A stretch of 61,967 nt of DNA, taken from an uncultured Bacteroides sp. Its GTDB lineage: Bacteria; Bacteroidota; Bacteroidia; Bacteroidales; Bacteroidaceae. The notes under the pieces were generated by a model, which made no database searches, had not been told where the DNA came from, and worked only from the letters and a program-made list of their open reading frames with translations. This document shows, one piece after another, positions 43,446 to 52,184 of this stretch. The first letter of the stretch is position 1. Each line of letters begins with the position of its first letter. Made by a program: the position numbers and the translations under genes. The DNA is taken from NCBI GenBank assembly GCA_949294185.1, contig CASFGA010000009.1, forward strand, positions 1-61,967. The letters run 5' to 3'.

Positions 43446-45317
43446 CTACCGACCTAAAAGCACGAGCAACACGTTCACATCGCTCGGCGATACGCCCGGA
43501 ATGCGGCTTGCCTGCGCCAAAGTTTCCGGATCAATCTTCACCAACTTCTGCCGGGCCTCAGTAGAAAGAGATTGCAGGTTGGCATAATCAAATCGTCCCC
43601 TGATATGGATGCTTTCCAGACGGTGAATCTTGTCGGCTATCATCCGCTCGCGGTCGATATAGCCTTTGTATTTAATCTGCACCTCGGCAGCTTCTATAAT
43701 TTCTTCCTTGTTTGCCTCTATCTTCTCAAGCTCCGCACGGAAGGCAGGAACATAAGGCGCGATGTTTTCTACGGTAATCTGCGGACGCCCCAACAGGTCT
43801 ATCAGTTTACAGCCATGAGACAACCGGGATGTGCCAAGGGCATCCATCGCGTCGTTTATCTTGTCCGCCTTGATGGAATAGGTCTCCGCAAACTTTATAA
43901 GGCGGGAAACGGCATCGCGCTTCCGGCAAAGCCAATCATAGCGGTCTTGTTTTGCCAGTCCGATGCGGTAAGCCCGCTCTGTCAAGCGCATGTCAGCATC
44001 GTCTTGACGGAGAAGAATGCGGTATTCCGCACGAGATGTAAACATCCGGTAAGGTTCATCCACGCCTTTCGTCACCAGATCGTCTATCAAGACACCGATA
44101 TAAGCCTCGTCACGCCCCAACACAAAGGGCCCTCCTCCGTGGCAATTGATGTGGGCATTGATGCCGGCCACGATTCCCTGGCCTCCGGCCTCCTCGTATC
44201 CCGTAGTCCCGTTGACCTGCCCTGCCAAGAAAAGATTCTTTATCACTTTCGATTCCAATGTATGCCTTAGCTGAGTCGGGTCGAAATAATCGTATTCGAT
44301 GGCGTAGCCCGGACGATACACCACCAACTCCCTGAAACAAGGAATGCGCTTCAATGCCTCAATCTGGATTTCCATCGGCAAAGACGACGAAAATCCGTTG
44401 AGATAAAGTTCGCGAGTCGTTTCTCCCTCCGGTTCCAGAAAGAGCTGATGCTGGGGCTTGTCGGGGAAGGTTACGATTTTGGTCTCGATACTGGGACAGT
44501 AGCGGGGGCCGATGCTCTGTATCTGCCCGTTGAAAAGGGGAGAGTCCGCCAGTCCGCTGCGCAATACCTCGTGCACCTCTTCGTTTGTAAAGCATGTCCA
44601 GCACTGCAGCTGCTTCAAACGGCGCGGTTCGCTCATGAAAGAGAAACGGTGAAAGTCGTTTTCCCCGTCTTGCGTGTCCATCAAATCAAAGCGGACACTG
44701 CGTGCGTCGATGCGCACCGGCGTTCCCGTCTTCATTCGTCCGGCAACAACGCCGTGGCGTGTAATGGACTCGGTCAGGTGATACGAGGCCGGCTCGGCGC
44801 AACGCCCGCCCGGAAGCATTTTGTGTCCGATATGCATCAGCCCGTTCAAGAACGTTCCTGCCGTCAGGACGACGCACTTGGCCCGGAAGGTCACGCCCCA
44901 ACAGGTCTGGACACCTGTCACCGCCCCGTCTTCGACGAGCAATTCCTCTACCGTATCCTGCCAGATATGCAGATTGGGTATATTCTCCAACACCTCCCGC
45001 CAGGCCCAAATGAATTTACCCCGGTCGCACTGGGCGCGCGGACTCCACATGGCCGGGCCTTTTGAGCGGTTCAGCATCCGGAACTGAATGGCAGTACGGT
45101 CGGTTACCAGTCCCATATAGCCGCCCAAAGCATCAATCTCACGCACTATCTGCCCTTTGGCGATGCCTCCGACGGCAGGATTACAGCTCATCTGCCCAAT
45201 CTTGTTCATGTCCATCGTGATGAGACAAGTCTTTGACCCGAGATTAGCGGCGGCGGCAGCGGCCTCACAACCGGCATGACCGGCTCCGATTACAATAACA
45301 TCGTACTTAAAATCCAT
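43446..45317 (-). CDS. mnmG: tRNA uridine-5-carboxymethylaminomethyl modification enzyme MnmG (GidA)
   Basis: FAD-dependent partner of MnmE that installs cmnm5 on the wobble uridine of several tRNAs. The 623-residue product has the dinucleotide-binding motif GAGHAGCEAAAAAANLG (residues 11-27), the family blocks NPAVGGIAKGQIVREIDALGG, MLNRSKGPAMWSPRAQCDR, PGGRCAEPASYHLT and GQVNGTTGYEEAGGQG, and the C-terminal helical MnmE/tRNA-binding region. Full length. The upstream -7 element at 45350-45343 and the downstream parS site frame it. Confidence 0.97.
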   Translation of the reverse strand: MDFKYDVIVIGAGHAGCEAAAAAANLGSKTCLITMDMNKIGQMSCNPAVGGIAKGQIVREIDALGGYMGLVTDRTAIQFRMLNRSKGPAMWSPRAQCDRGKFIWAWREVLENIPNLHIWQDTVEELLVEDGAVTGVQTCWGVTFRAKCVVLTAGTFLNGLMHIGHKMLPGGRCAEPASYHLTESITRHGVVAGRMKTGTPVRIDARSVRFDLMDTQDGENDFHRFSFMSEPRRLKQLQCWTCFTNEEVHEVLRSGLADSPLFNGQIQSIGPRYCPSIETKIVTFPDKPQHQLFLEPEGETTRELYLNGFSSSLPMEIQIEALKRIPCFRELVVYRPGYAIEYDYFDPTQLRHTLESKVIKNLFLAGQVNGTTGYEEAGGQGIVAGINAHINCHGGGPFVLGRDEAYIGVLIDDLVTKGVDEPYRMFTSRAEYRILLRQDDADMRLTERAYRIGLAKQDRYDWLCRKRDAVSRLIKFAETYSIKADKINDAMDALGTSRLSHGCKLIDLLGRPQITVENIAPYVPAFRAELEKIEANKEEIIEAAEVQIKYKGYIDRERMIADKIHRLESIHIRGRFDYANLQSLSTEARQKLVKIDPETLAQASRIPGVSPSDVNVLLVLLGR

Positions 45318-45342
45318 TGATTATATCCGTTTTATACGGCTG

Positions 45343-45350
45343 CAAAAATA
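45343..45350 (-). promoter_or_regulatory. -7 element for mnmG
   Basis: Reads TATTTTTG on the minus strand, matching TAnnTTTG, 25 bases upstream of the mnmG ATG. No -33 element recognised. Confidence 0.45.
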
Positions 45351-45406
45351 CAAAATTAGCGGCTATCTCTGAAAAAGGTACGCCAAAAAGAATGAAAAGA
45401 AAGAAA

Positions 45407-45453
45407 GGCAGGCTTCTTTTCCCTCCATGCAGCAAGAGAAAAAGAAGCCTGCC
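45407..45453 (-). terminator. Terminator of the ybeY operon
   Basis: Perfect 14-bp stem (GGCAGGCTTCTTTT 45407-45420 with AAAAGAAGCCTGCC 45440-45453). On the minus strand TTTCTTTTC follows. It lies between ybeY and the mnmG promoter. Confidence 0.8.
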
Positions 45454-45530
45454 CGGCAAAAACAAATTCAGGAAAGGACGAAAACGGATTTTGATGCGCA
45501 CACAAACAGATTATCATGCCGGCCAACCGG

Positions 45531-45953
45531 TCATTCAGTCGCGGGAAGCAGAGCCAAAGCCTTGTTTTCCGCCGCTTCCATGATTTCACGCTCGCCCGGC
45601 CCTTTGTCGTTTATTCCGCAAAGATGCAGGATGCCGTGAATGATGACCCGGTGAAGCTCGGTGTCGTATGCCGCTCCGAATTGCTCGGCATTGGTACGAA
45701 CCGTATCCAGACTGATGAACAAATCGCCGGAAAGACGGTTCCCCTCACAATAGTCAAACGTGATGATGTCCGTATAATAGTCATGCTGCAAATACTGGCG
45801 GTTCACCTCCAGTATTTTTTCATCCGAGCAAAAAATGTAGGCAATCTCACCCACACGTTTTCCGTAGCTTTCCGCAACGGCTTTGATCCATGCCGTGGTC
45901 TCCCTTTTGCTGATGGCCGGCATTTCCACGCCTTCGGTCTGATAAGTTATCAT
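45531..45953 (-). CDS. ybeY: Endoribonuclease YbeY
   Basis: Metal-dependent single-strand endoribonuclease of 16S rRNA maturation and ribosome quality control. The 140-residue product carries the zinc motif HGILHLCGINDKG (HGxLHLxGxxD) near the C-terminus and the SGDLFISLD segment typical of the family. I start it at the ATG at 45953; a TTG two codons upstream is also open. It follows the nucleoside-recognition membrane protein by 11 bp and ends before a strong terminator. Confidence 0.95.
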   Translation of the reverse strand: MITYQTEGVEMPAISKRETTAWIKAVAESYGKRVGEIAYIFCSDEKILEVNRQYLQHDYYTDIITFDYCEGNRLSGDLFISLDTVRTNAEQFGAAYDTELHRVIIHGILHLCGINDKGPGEREIMEAAENKALALLPATE

Positions 45954-45964
45954 AAGCAATCTAT

Positions 45965-47197
45965 TTAATTAAAGAATAAGTAACAGATGAATATGGCGGC
46001 AATCACTCCGGCCAGGTCGGCAAGCAGACCGCAGGAAACGGCATGGCGTGTACGCACGACACCGACGCTTCCGAAATAGACGGCCAGTATATAAAAGGTG
46101 GTATCCGTAGCCCCCTGAAAAATGCAGGACAACCGTCCGACAAAGGAATCGGCACCATACGTTGACATGGCATCGACCATCAGTCCGCGCGCACCGCTTC
46201 CGCTCAGCGGTTTCATCAGTGCAGTAGGCAGCGCGCCTACAAAGTCGCTGTTCATTCCACACATATCCACCAGTGCCGCGATGCCTTGAATCAGATAGTC
46301 CATCGCCCCCGAAGCACGGAAAACCCCGATGCCTACGAGAATTGCCACCAGATAGGGGATGATCCGCACCGCCGTGGTAAATCCGTCTTTCGCACCCTCG
46401 ATGAAGGCATCGTATACGTTAACCTTCCGGCGGACGCCTGCAAAAATAAATCCGATGATAATGACAAACAGCAGCACATTCGCCACGGTAGTGGAATACA
46501 CGTTTATCTGTTCGCGCGGGAGCGTGCTGAAAAAATAAATGATTGCCGCAATGAAAAGACTTGCACCGCCAAGAAACAGCAGGATGGTGCGGTTCAGCAG
46601 ATTGATGCGCTGATAGATGCTGACCGCGATGATACCGGCCAAAGTGGAAAAGAAAGTGGCCAACAGAATCGGGACAAAGACATCCGTGGGCTGCTCGGCA
46701 CCCAACTGCGCCCGGTAAACCATGATGCTGATGGGTATCAGTGTCAGTCCTGAAGTATTCAGCACCAAAAACATGATCATCGGATTGCTTGCCGTATCTT
46801 TCTGCGGATTCAGCCGCTGCAGTCCCTCCATCGCCTTCAGTCCGAGCGGGGTGGCAGCGTTGTCCAATCCCAACATATTGGCGGCAAGATTCATGAAAAT
46901 GCTCCCGGTAACCGGATGTCCCTTGGGAATATCGGGAAATAATTTGCAGAACAACGGGCTGAGCAGCCGCGAAAGCCAGTTGACCACGCCCCCCAGTTCG
47001 CCAATCTTCATGATGCCCATCCAAAGCGAAAGGACTCCCGTCAGGCCAAGAGAAATCTCAAAGGCGGTCTTCGACGAATCAAACGTGGAATTGATGATGG
47101 AAGGGAAGACTCCGGTGTCGCCGAAACAGACCAACCGCACCAGCGCCACCGCAAAAGCTATCGCAAAAAAAGCAATCCAAATATAGTTCAATACCAT
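45965..47197 (-). CDS. Nucleoside-recognition (Gate) domain membrane protein, SpmA-SpmB fusion
   Basis: 410-residue integral membrane protein with about ten hydrophobic segments. The two halves each look like a nucleoside-recognition/Gate domain, equivalent to fused spore maturation proteins SpmA (NLAANMLGLDNAATPLGLKAM) and SpmB (PLSGSGARGLMVDAMSTYGADSFVGRLSCIFQGATDTTFYI). In a non-sporulating organism it is probably a transporter-like protein of unknown substrate. The ATG at 47197 is chosen because the first membrane segment begins there; the frame stays open upstream but passes a TACTTTTG -7 element. Operon with ybeY. Confidence 0.88.
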   Translation of the reverse strand: MVLNYIWIAFFAIAFAVALVRLVCFGDTGVFPSIINSTFDSSKTAFEISLGLTGVLSLWMGIMKIGELGGVVNWLSRLLSPLFCKLFPDIPKGHPVTGSIFMNLAANMLGLDNAATPLGLKAMEGLQRLNPQKDTASNPMIMFLVLNTSGLTLIPISIMVYRAQLGAEQPTDVFVPILLATFFSTLAGIIAVSIYQRINLLNRTILLFLGGASLFIAAIIYFFSTLPREQINVYSTTVANVLLFVIIIGFIFAGVRRKVNVYDAFIEGAKDGFTTAVRIIPYLVAILVGIGVFRASGAMDYLIQGIAALVDMCGMNSDFVGALPTALMKPLSGSGARGLMVDAMSTYGADSFVGRLSCIFQGATDTTFYILAVYFGSVGVVRTRHAVSCGLLADLAGVIAAIFICYLFFN

Positions 47198-47224
47198 AAA
47201 CCCTATTATTCTTTTTCGTTTCCA

Positions 47225-47232
47225 CAAAAGTA
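47225..47232 (-). promoter_or_regulatory. -7 element for the SpmA-SpmB-like gene
   Basis: Reads TACTTTTG on the minus strand. The start near 47218 fits the chosen ATG at 47197 and argues against a longer N-terminus. Confidence 0.5.
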
Positions 47233-47274
47233 AAGATTTTATCGCATACTTGGACAGGATGACCGAAAAACCTC

Positions 47275-47282
47275 TAACTTTG
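47275..47282 (+). promoter_or_regulatory. -7 element for DUF3810, possible leaderless start
   Basis: TAACTTTG, an exact TAnnTTTG match, ends 5 bases before the ATG at 47288. With normal spacing, transcription would begin at or within a base or two of the start codon. Confidence 0.5.
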
Positions 47283-47287
47283 CTTTC

Positions 47288-48340
47288 ATGAAACGCTTCC
47301 GGCTGAAATATTTCCGATGGGCGGCACTGACTGTCTTGCTCGCCGGCATTCTGGGATTCCGCTTCATTCCCGGAGCGGGAGAGGTCTATACACAAATGTT
47401 CTATCCTGCAATCTCCGTCACACTCGCCCGAATGGCGTCTGCCACTTCATTATTGATCGAAGAAATTTTCGTCATAGGAGCCGCCCTGCTTCTGATTGTC
47501 TTTCCGCTCATCGCGCGCCGTCGCAAAAAGAAATGGACTACGGTCGCCGGCAGGGAAATTGAGATAATAACGTGGATATACATCTGGTTTTACTGGGGAT
47601 GGGGCATGAATTATTTCCGCGACAGCTTTTTCCAACGGGCGAATGTCACACCCGCCGTCTATCAGGAAAACGCATTCCTCCGTTTTCTATATGCATACAC
47701 CGACAGTCTGAACGCCTCTTTCGTCCCCCAATCCGCCACCCAACGGCCGGAAATCCATACCTACGAAAAAGAAGTCAAGAATATTTACCAAAAATTTCCG
47801 AAGCATTTCGGATTGGGGAAAGCTTATTCCTTCCAACATCCCAAGCAGTCTCTGATGGACGGTCTTTACTCGGCCGTAGGCGTATTAGGGTATATGGGGC
47901 CTTTTTTCGCCGAATCGTATATCAACCCACAAATGAAAGCGGATGCTTTCACCTATGCCCACGAACTTTCACACTGGTTAGGGATAAGCAGTGAAGCGGA
48001 AGCCAACTTCTGGGCCTATCAGACCTGCATACGTTCATCTGTTCCGGATGTCCGTTATCAGGGCTATTTCGGCCTGCTTCCCTATGTTCTCGTCAATGCG
48101 GCCGGTCTGCTCAACGAAGATGACTTCAGGAAATGGACAGAAGCCATCCGCCCGGAAGTGAAAGAACACTACCGCCTGCTGCACAAATACCGGCAAGAAC
48201 TTTACAATCCTGCAATCGGGAAAATCCAGGAAACTGTCTACAACTGGTATCTGAAAAGCAACCGTATCTCTTCCGGGCAGAAAAATTATGCGGAAGTCGT
48301 GGGAATGATTCTTTCACTGCCGGAAGAATGGTGGTACTGA
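47288..48340 (+). CDS. DUF3810 membrane protein with HExxH motif
   Basis: 350-residue Bacteroidetes protein of the DUF3810 family. Two or three hydrophobic segments (about 11-27, 55-75 and 93-108) precede a predicted extracytoplasmic domain. That domain contains the motif HELSHWLGISSEAEANF: H225-E-L-S-H229 with a following SEAEANF glutamate, the layout of a gluzincin-type zinc peptidase. This suggests a membrane-anchored metallopeptidase, but the family has no assigned substrate that I know of. The ATG lies just after a -7 element, so the mRNA may be leaderless. Divergent from the SpmA-SpmB-like gene. Confidence 0.88.
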   Translation: MKRFRLKYFRWAALTVLLAGILGFRFIPGAGEVYTQMFYPAISVTLARMASATSLLIEEIFVIGAALLLIVFPLIARRRKKKWTTVAGREIEIITWIYIWFYWGWGMNYFRDSFFQRANVTPAVYQENAFLRFLYAYTDSLNASFVPQSATQRPEIHTYEKEVKNIYQKFPKHFGLGKAYSFQHPKQSLMDGLYSAVGVLGYMGPFFAESYINPQMKADAFTYAHELSHWLGISSEAEANFWAYQTCIRSSVPDVRYQGYFGLLPYVLVNAAGLLNEDDFRKWTEAIRPEVKEHYRLLHKYRQELYNPAIGKIQETVYNWYLKSNRISSGQKNYAEVVGMILSLPEEWWY

Positions 48341-48595
48341 AAGGCACGAGAATCTGAAAATCCGGACAAAAGGACAGGCCGTCTGTGATTTTTCAATTCT
48401 CAAGCATCCGAAAAGTGCACAATCGGCCAATATATTTCTATCTATCAATGCAATAAGACAAGCAATGTCCCCCGATGCTTTCTCTTCATCCAGACGAACC
48501 GACAAAAAATGTCTTTCTGTTTCCTGAAAACGCGCCGAAAAAAGATTCTGAATCTAAAATCAGAAAAGAGAACATTACTTTCCGATAAAAATATG

Positions 48596-48603
48596 TATCT
48601 TTA
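48596..48603 (+). promoter_or_regulatory. Probable -7 element for the GNAT-parE-coaD-S41 run
   Basis: TATCTTTA differs from TAnnTTTG in the last base and lies 31 bases before the chosen ATG at 48635. It supports that start over the longer frame. Confidence 0.4.
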
Positions 48604-48634
48604 CAGCCTGAAATTTCATAGTAAAAACGAACTG

Positions 48635-49771
48635 ATGGCCATTATTATCAAAAAAGTAAGCTCACCCAAAGAGCTGAAGACATTCATTCGCTTTAATTAC
48701 GAGCTTTATAAAAACAATCCTTATTCCGTACCCGACTTGTACGATGATATGTTGAATACGTTCAGTCCGCAAAAGAACGCAGCATTTGAATTTTGCGAAG
48801 CCGACTATTTTCTGGCATACAAGGACAACAAGGTAGTGGGACGCGTAGCCGCTATCATCAACCGCCGCGCCAATGAAACCTGGAATAAAAAGGAAGTGCG
48901 CTTCGGATGGATCGATTTCACCGATGATCTGGAGGTTTCTTCCGCCTTACTGAAGCAGGTAGAAGAGTGGGGAAAAGAGCGGGGAATGGAAGCAATGGTC
49001 GGTCCGCTCGGATTTACCGACATGGATGCAGAAGGCATGCTGATAGAAGGCTACGACCAATTGAGCACGATGTCTACAATATATAACTATCCCTATTATC
49101 CCAAACATCTGGAACAATTAGGATTCGAGAAGGAAGCAGACTGGGTAGAATTCAAGCTGACCGTACCCGACAAACTTCCGGACAAGTTCGTACGCATCTC
49201 AGAAATCATTCTCCAGAAATATAAGCTGAAGATAAAGAAAATAAAACGGAGCGAAATCAAGAAAGGCAACTACGGACAAAAAATATTCGACTTGATAAAT
49301 GAAGCCTATGCTCCGCTTTACGGCTATTCGCAGATGACACAAGGACAGATTGACCAATATATAAAGATGTATCTCCCGCTCATCGACCTGCGAATGGTTT
49401 CATTAGTAGAAGATGAAGCAGGCAATCTGGTGGCGGCAGGCATCTCCATGCCTTCTTTGTCACGCGCCTTGCAGAAAGCAAAAGGGAAAATGCTTCCCTT
49501 CGGATGGTGGCATCTGCTGAAAGCCCTGTTCTTCAAGAAGGCGGATGTGCTCGACCTGCTGCTGGTAGGCGTAAAACCCGAATACCAAAGCAAGGGAGTG
49601 AACGCCCTGCTGTTTTATGATTTGGTTCCTGTCTACCAGCAGATGGGATTCAAATATGGCGAAAGCAATCCGGAACTGGAGGAAAACAAAAAAGTGCAGG
49701 CACAATGGAGTGCGTTTGAAGCCGTGCAGCACAAGCGCCGCCGTGCATACAAAAAGACATTCCAAGACTAA
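48635..49771 (+). CDS. GNAT-fold N-acetyltransferase family protein
   Basis: 378-residue protein of a Bacteroidetes family with GNAT-like structure. The N-terminal half contains VVGRVAAIINRRANE and VGPLGFTDMDAEGMLIEGY; the C-terminal half has VGVKPEYQSKGVNALLFYDLVPVYQQMGFKYGESN, the acetyl-CoA-binding signature in degenerate form. The acceptor is unknown. The start at 48635 is chosen because the upstream in-frame residues are not conserved-looking and overlap the -7 element. First gene of a likely four-gene run with parE (12-bp gap). Confidence 0.8.
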   Translation: MAIIIKKVSSPKELKTFIRFNYELYKNNPYSVPDLYDDMLNTFSPQKNAAFEFCEADYFLAYKDNKVVGRVAAIINRRANETWNKKEVRFGWIDFTDDLEVSSALLKQVEEWGKERGMEAMVGPLGFTDMDAEGMLIEGYDQLSTMSTIYNYPYYPKHLEQLGFEKEADWVEFKLTVPDKLPDKFVRISEIILQKYKLKIKKIKRSEIKKGNYGQKIFDLINEAYAPLYGYSQMTQGQIDQYIKMYLPLIDLRMVSLVEDEAGNLVAAGISMPSLSRALQKAKGKMLPFGWWHLLKALFFKKADVLDLLLVGVKPEYQSKGVNALLFYDLVPVYQQMGFKYGESNPELEENKKVQAQWSAFEAVQHKRRRAYKKTFQD

Positions 49772-49783
49772 CCCAGAGAAATA

Positions 49784-51718
49784 ATGGAAGAAAACAACGA
49801 ACATATAACCGACTCTGTTTCGTATACCGAAGAAAACATCCGCCACCTAAGCGACATGGAGCATGTGCGTACCCGCCCGGGCATGTATATCGGGCGTCTG
49901 GGCGACGGCTCCCAAGTGGAAGACGGAATCTATGTACTGCTGAAAGAAGTCATAGACAATTCCATCGACGAATTTAAAATGGGGGCAGGCAAGCGCATTG
50001 ACATCAATGTGGAAGACAATCTGCGTGTATCGGTGCGCGACTACGGGAGAGGCATACCGTTGGGCAGTCTGGTGGATGCCGTTTCAATGCTGAACACGGG
50101 AGGAAAATACGACACAAAAGCCTTCAAGAAAAGTGTCGGACTGAACGGAGTGGGAGCCAAGGCGGTCAACGCACTGAGTTCACGCTTCGTTGCACGCAGC
50201 ATGCGTGACGGACAAATGAGAGAAGCCGTATTCGAATGCGGAAACCTGATAAGCGATACCACACGACCTACAGACGAAGAGAACGGAACTTACATCTTCT
50301 TCGAGCCGGACAAGACTTTGTTTGTCAATTATCATTTCCGCCCGGAGTTTATAGAGACCATGCTCCGCAATTATACCTATCTCAATACGGGACTGTCCAT
50401 TTATTATAACAGCCACCGCATCATCAGCCGCAACGGACTGGAGGATCTGCTCAATGACAACATGACTTCCCAGGGACTGTATCCCATCATCCACCTGAAA
50501 GGAGAGGATATAGAAATCGCCTTCACCCACAGTCCGCAATACGGAGAAGAATATTATTCGTTCGTAAACGGACAGCATACGACCCAAGGCGGAACACACC
50601 AGAGCGCGTTCAAGGAACACATAGCCCGAACCATCAAGGAGTTCTACGGAAAAAACATGGAATACCAGGACATCCGCAACGGCATCGTGGCGGCCATCGC
50701 TATCAACGTAATCGAGCCGACTTTTGAAAGCCAGACAAAAATCAAATTAGGCTCGCTGACGATGGCTCCGGAAAAGGACTCGGAAGGTAATCCCTATCCG
50801 CTTTCGGGTATCAGCGTAAACAAGTTTGTGGGAGACTTTATCCGGGAAAACGTGGACAACTATCTGCACAAGCATCCCGATGTGGCCGAAGTCTTGCTGC
50901 AAAAGATACAGGAATCGGAAAAAGAGAGGAAAGCCATCGCGGGCGTGACCAAGATGGCGCGCGAACGGGCGAAAAAGGCCAATCTGCACAACCGCAAGCT
51001 GCGCGACTGCCGTATCCACCTGAACGACCAGAAGGGAAGCAAGAAAGATGAAGAAGACGACCCGCGTCTGGAAAGTTCCATTTTCATTACAGAGGGAGAC
51101 TCCGCCAGCGGCTCCATCACCAAAAGCCGGGATGTGAATACACAAGCGGTATTCAGCCTGCGCGGAAAACCGCTCAACTCTTTCGGACTGACCAAAAAGG
51201 TGGTGTATGAGAACGAAGAATTCAATCTTCTGCAAGCGGCGCTCAATATCGAAGACGGGCTGGACGGACTGCGCTACAATAAAGTCATAGTAGCGACGGA
51301 TGCCGATGTGGACGGAATGCACATCCGCCTGCTGATGATCACTTTCTTCCTGCAGTTTTTCCCCGACCTGATCAAGAAAGGGCATGTCTACATCCTGCAA
51401 ACGCCGCTTTTCCGCGTGCGCAACCGGAAAAAGGGCGTTTATGAAACCATCTACTGCTATACGGAAGAAGAACGGCTTGCCGCCATCGAAAAACTGTCCC
51501 CCAACCCGGAAATTACCCGATTCAAAGGTCTGGGAGAAATATCCCCGGAAGAATTCCGAAACTTCATCGGGAAAGACATGCGTCTGGAGCAGGTCACACT
51601 GCGCAAGACCGATGCCGTGCAGGAACTGTTAGAGTTCTATATGGGAAAGAACACCATGGAGCGGCAGAATTTTATCATCGACAATCTGGTAGTTGAAGAA
51701 GACCTTATACAGCAATGA
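49784..51718 (+). CDS. parE: DNA topoisomerase IV subunit B
   Basis: ATPase subunit of the decatenating type IIA topoisomerase. The 644-residue product has the GHKL ATPase domain ([52 protein letters not shown]), the transducer domain, the TOPRIM motifs EGDSASGS and [12 protein letters not shown], and the C-terminal [17 protein letters not shown] segments. I prefer ParE to GyrB because of the [13 protein letters not shown] opening and the short insert-free C-terminus; no parC is visible next to it. Overlaps coaD by 4 bp. Confidence 0.88.
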   Translation: MEENNEHITDSVSYTEENIRHLSDMEHVRTRPGMYIGRLGDGSQVEDGIYVLLKEVIDNSIDEFKMGAGKRIDINVEDNLRVSVRDYGRGIPLGSLVDAVSMLNTGGKYDTKAFKKSVGLNGVGAKAVNALSSRFVARSMRDGQMREAVFECGNLISDTTRPTDEENGTYIFFEPDKTLFVNYHFRPEFIETMLRNYTYLNTGLSIYYNSHRIISRNGLEDLLNDNMTSQGLYPIIHLKGEDIEIAFTHSPQYGEEYYSFVNGQHTTQGGTHQSAFKEHIARTIKEFYGKNMEYQDIRNGIVAAIAINVIEPTFESQTKIKLGSLTMAPEKDSEGNPYPLSGISVNKFVGDFIRENVDNYLHKHPDVAEVLLQKIQESEKERKAIAGVTKMARERAKKANLHNRKLRDCRIHLNDQKGSKKDEEDDPRLESSIFITEGDSASGSITKSRDVNTQAVFSLRGKPLNSFGLTKKVVYENEEFNLLQAALNIEDGLDGLRYNKVIVATDADVDGMHIRLLMITFFLQFFPDLIKKGHVYILQTPLFRVRNRKKGVYETIYCYTEEERLAAIEKLSPNPEITRFKGLGEISPEEFRNFIGKDMRLEQVTLRKTDAVQELLEFYMGKNTMERQNFIIDNLVVEEDLIQQ

Positions 51719-52167
51719 AAAGAGCCATATTTCCCGGAACATTCGACCCCTTTACCGTAGGACACTATTCTGTGGTAAAGAGAGCCTTGACCTTTATGGA
51801 TGAAATCATCATCAGCATCGGAGTGAATGAAAGCAAACGGACTCACTTCCCGATAGAAAAACGCCTGGACATGATCAAAAAGCTTTATGCCGACAATCCC
51901 CGCGTAAAAGTAAAGGCTTACGACGGACTGACCGTTGATTTCGCTCTGGCACAAAAGGCGCAGGTCATCATCCGGGGCATCCGGACGGTGCGCGACTTTG
52001 AATACGAAGAAACGATAGCCGACATCAACCGGAAGCTTTCCGGCATCGAAACCATCCTGCTCTTCACGGAACCGGAACAGACTTCGGTCAGCTCCACCAT
52101 TGTCCGCGAGCTGCTGCAGTTCGGCAAAGATGTCTCTCCGTTTTTGCCGGAAGGAATGGAAATTTAA
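51715..52167 (+). CDS. coaD: Phosphopantetheine adenylyltransferase
   Basis: Fourth step of coenzyme A synthesis: transfers AMP from ATP to 4'-phosphopantetheine. The 150-residue enzyme has the nucleotidyltransferase motif [11 protein letters not shown] (residues 7-17), the [14 protein letters not shown] region, [14 protein letters not shown] and the C-terminal [12 protein letters not shown]. Translationally coupled to parE by an ATGA overlap; the S41 protease follows at 17 bp. Confidence 0.97.
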   Translation: MKRAIFPGTFDPFTVGHYSVVKRALTFMDEIIISIGVNESKRTHFPIEKRLDMIKKLYADNPRVKVKAYDGLTVDFALAQKAQVIIRGIRTVRDFEYEETIADINRKLSGIETILLFTEPEQTSVSSTIVRELLQFGKDVSPFLPEGMEI

Positions 52168-52184
52168 ATCCTAACAAAAAACTT

